Assembly (NCBI GenBank): GCA_964195335.1
Contig: CAXMPC010000087.1
Span: forward strand, 1 to 11,153
Length of the DNA: 11,153 nt
Direction: 5' to 3'
Source of the DNA: QNFN01 sp964195335
GTDB taxonomy: Bacteria > Pseudomonadota > Gammaproteobacteria > QNFN01
The notes under the pieces are model-generated. The model did no database searches, was not told the DNA's origin, and was given only the letters and a program-made list of their open reading frames with translations. Position 1 is the stretch's first letter; the number at the start of each line of letters is the position of its first letter. Shown piece by piece: positions 8,757 to 11,153 of this stretch. Both the position numbers and the translations under genes were made by a program.

Positions 8757-8785
8757 AGATGGGGGCGGCCAGCCCGACTTTCAAC
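8757..8785 (-). promoter_or_regulatory. Sigma-32 (heat-shock) promoter of htpG
   Basis: On the minus strand GTTGAAA (8779-8785) is followed by 14 bp and CCCCATCT (8757-8764). The known sigma-32 consensus is CTTGAAA, a spacer of about 11-16, then CCCCATnT, so only one base differs. Initiation near 8750 gives a leader of about 37 nt, and the start lies beside a short ATCAG repeat (8738-8750). htpG is a classical sigma-32 target in E. coli. Confidence 0.85.
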
Positions 8786-8822
8786 CCCCACCGGCCATGC
8801 TGCGCCGCAGCGAGCAGCACGT

Positions 8823-8846
8823 TATCATGACGGGCCGCTCGGCCCG
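8823..8846 (+). promoter_or_regulatory. Possible ppsA -10 and leader hairpin
   Basis: TATCAT (8823-8828, five of six -10 bases) lies 72 nt before the ppsA ATG, but no acceptable -35 is seen 16-18 bp upstream. CGGGCC-GCTC-GGCCCG (8831-8846) would form a 6-bp hairpin close to the predicted start of the RNA. I see no Cra/FruR-type operator of the sort that controls ppsA in E. coli. The rest of the divergent gap (8847-8900) holds nothing I recognise. Confidence 0.35.
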
Positions 8847-8900
8847 GGGGATCGATGACCGGGCGGTAGTGACACATTCCAGGCAGGGGGCTTCCAGATC

Positions 8901-11153
<2,253 letters not shown>

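Overview
The window is chromosomal DNA from a high-GC gammaproteobacterium. Three things point there: the gene order tig-clpP-clpX-lon-hupB, proteins that keep E. coli-like residue numbering (for example ClpX R307, R370 and the IGF loop at 268-270), and tRNAs with encoded CCA ends. A Chromatiales or Ectothiorhodospiraceae-type organism would fit, but I cannot fix the genus by eye. I see no insertion sequence, phage gene, CRISPR array or other sign of recent transfer.

Everything from 8713 down to 1 lies on the minus strand. In transcription order it runs: htpG (Hsp90 chaperone), tRNA-Leu(UAG), tig (trigger factor), clpP, clpX, lon, a hairpin terminator, the hupB promoter, hupB (HU-beta), tRNA-Val(UAC), tRNA-Asp(GUC, cut by the left edge). 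Divergent from htpG, on the plus strand, is ppsA (phosphoenolpyruvate synthase). It is open to the right edge and lacks roughly its last 40 codons.

The minus-strand block is a protein quality-control island. Trigger factor meets nascent chains at the ribosome, HtpG remodels clients, ClpXP and Lon degrade damaged or regulatory proteins, and HU is the neighbouring nucleoid protein. Clear regulatory signals are a textbook sigma-32 promoter for htpG, a strong sigma-70 promoter for hupB, a perfect -10 with a GC-rich discriminator before tRNA-Leu, and one good intrinsic terminator, after lon. I found no sigma-32 promoter or intrinsic terminator between htpG and lon, so read-through across this block is a real possibility.

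Most of the window is conserved housekeeping sequence, and I do not see a new enzyme system. The points worth a second look are structural: hupB sits 12 nt from tRNA-Val, tRNA-Leu leads into tig, tig and clpP overlap by 4 nt, a 45-nt AT-rich patch lies inside clpX, an EGxK repeat ends Lon, and repeats or hairpins occupy the clpP-clpX and clpX-lon gaps.
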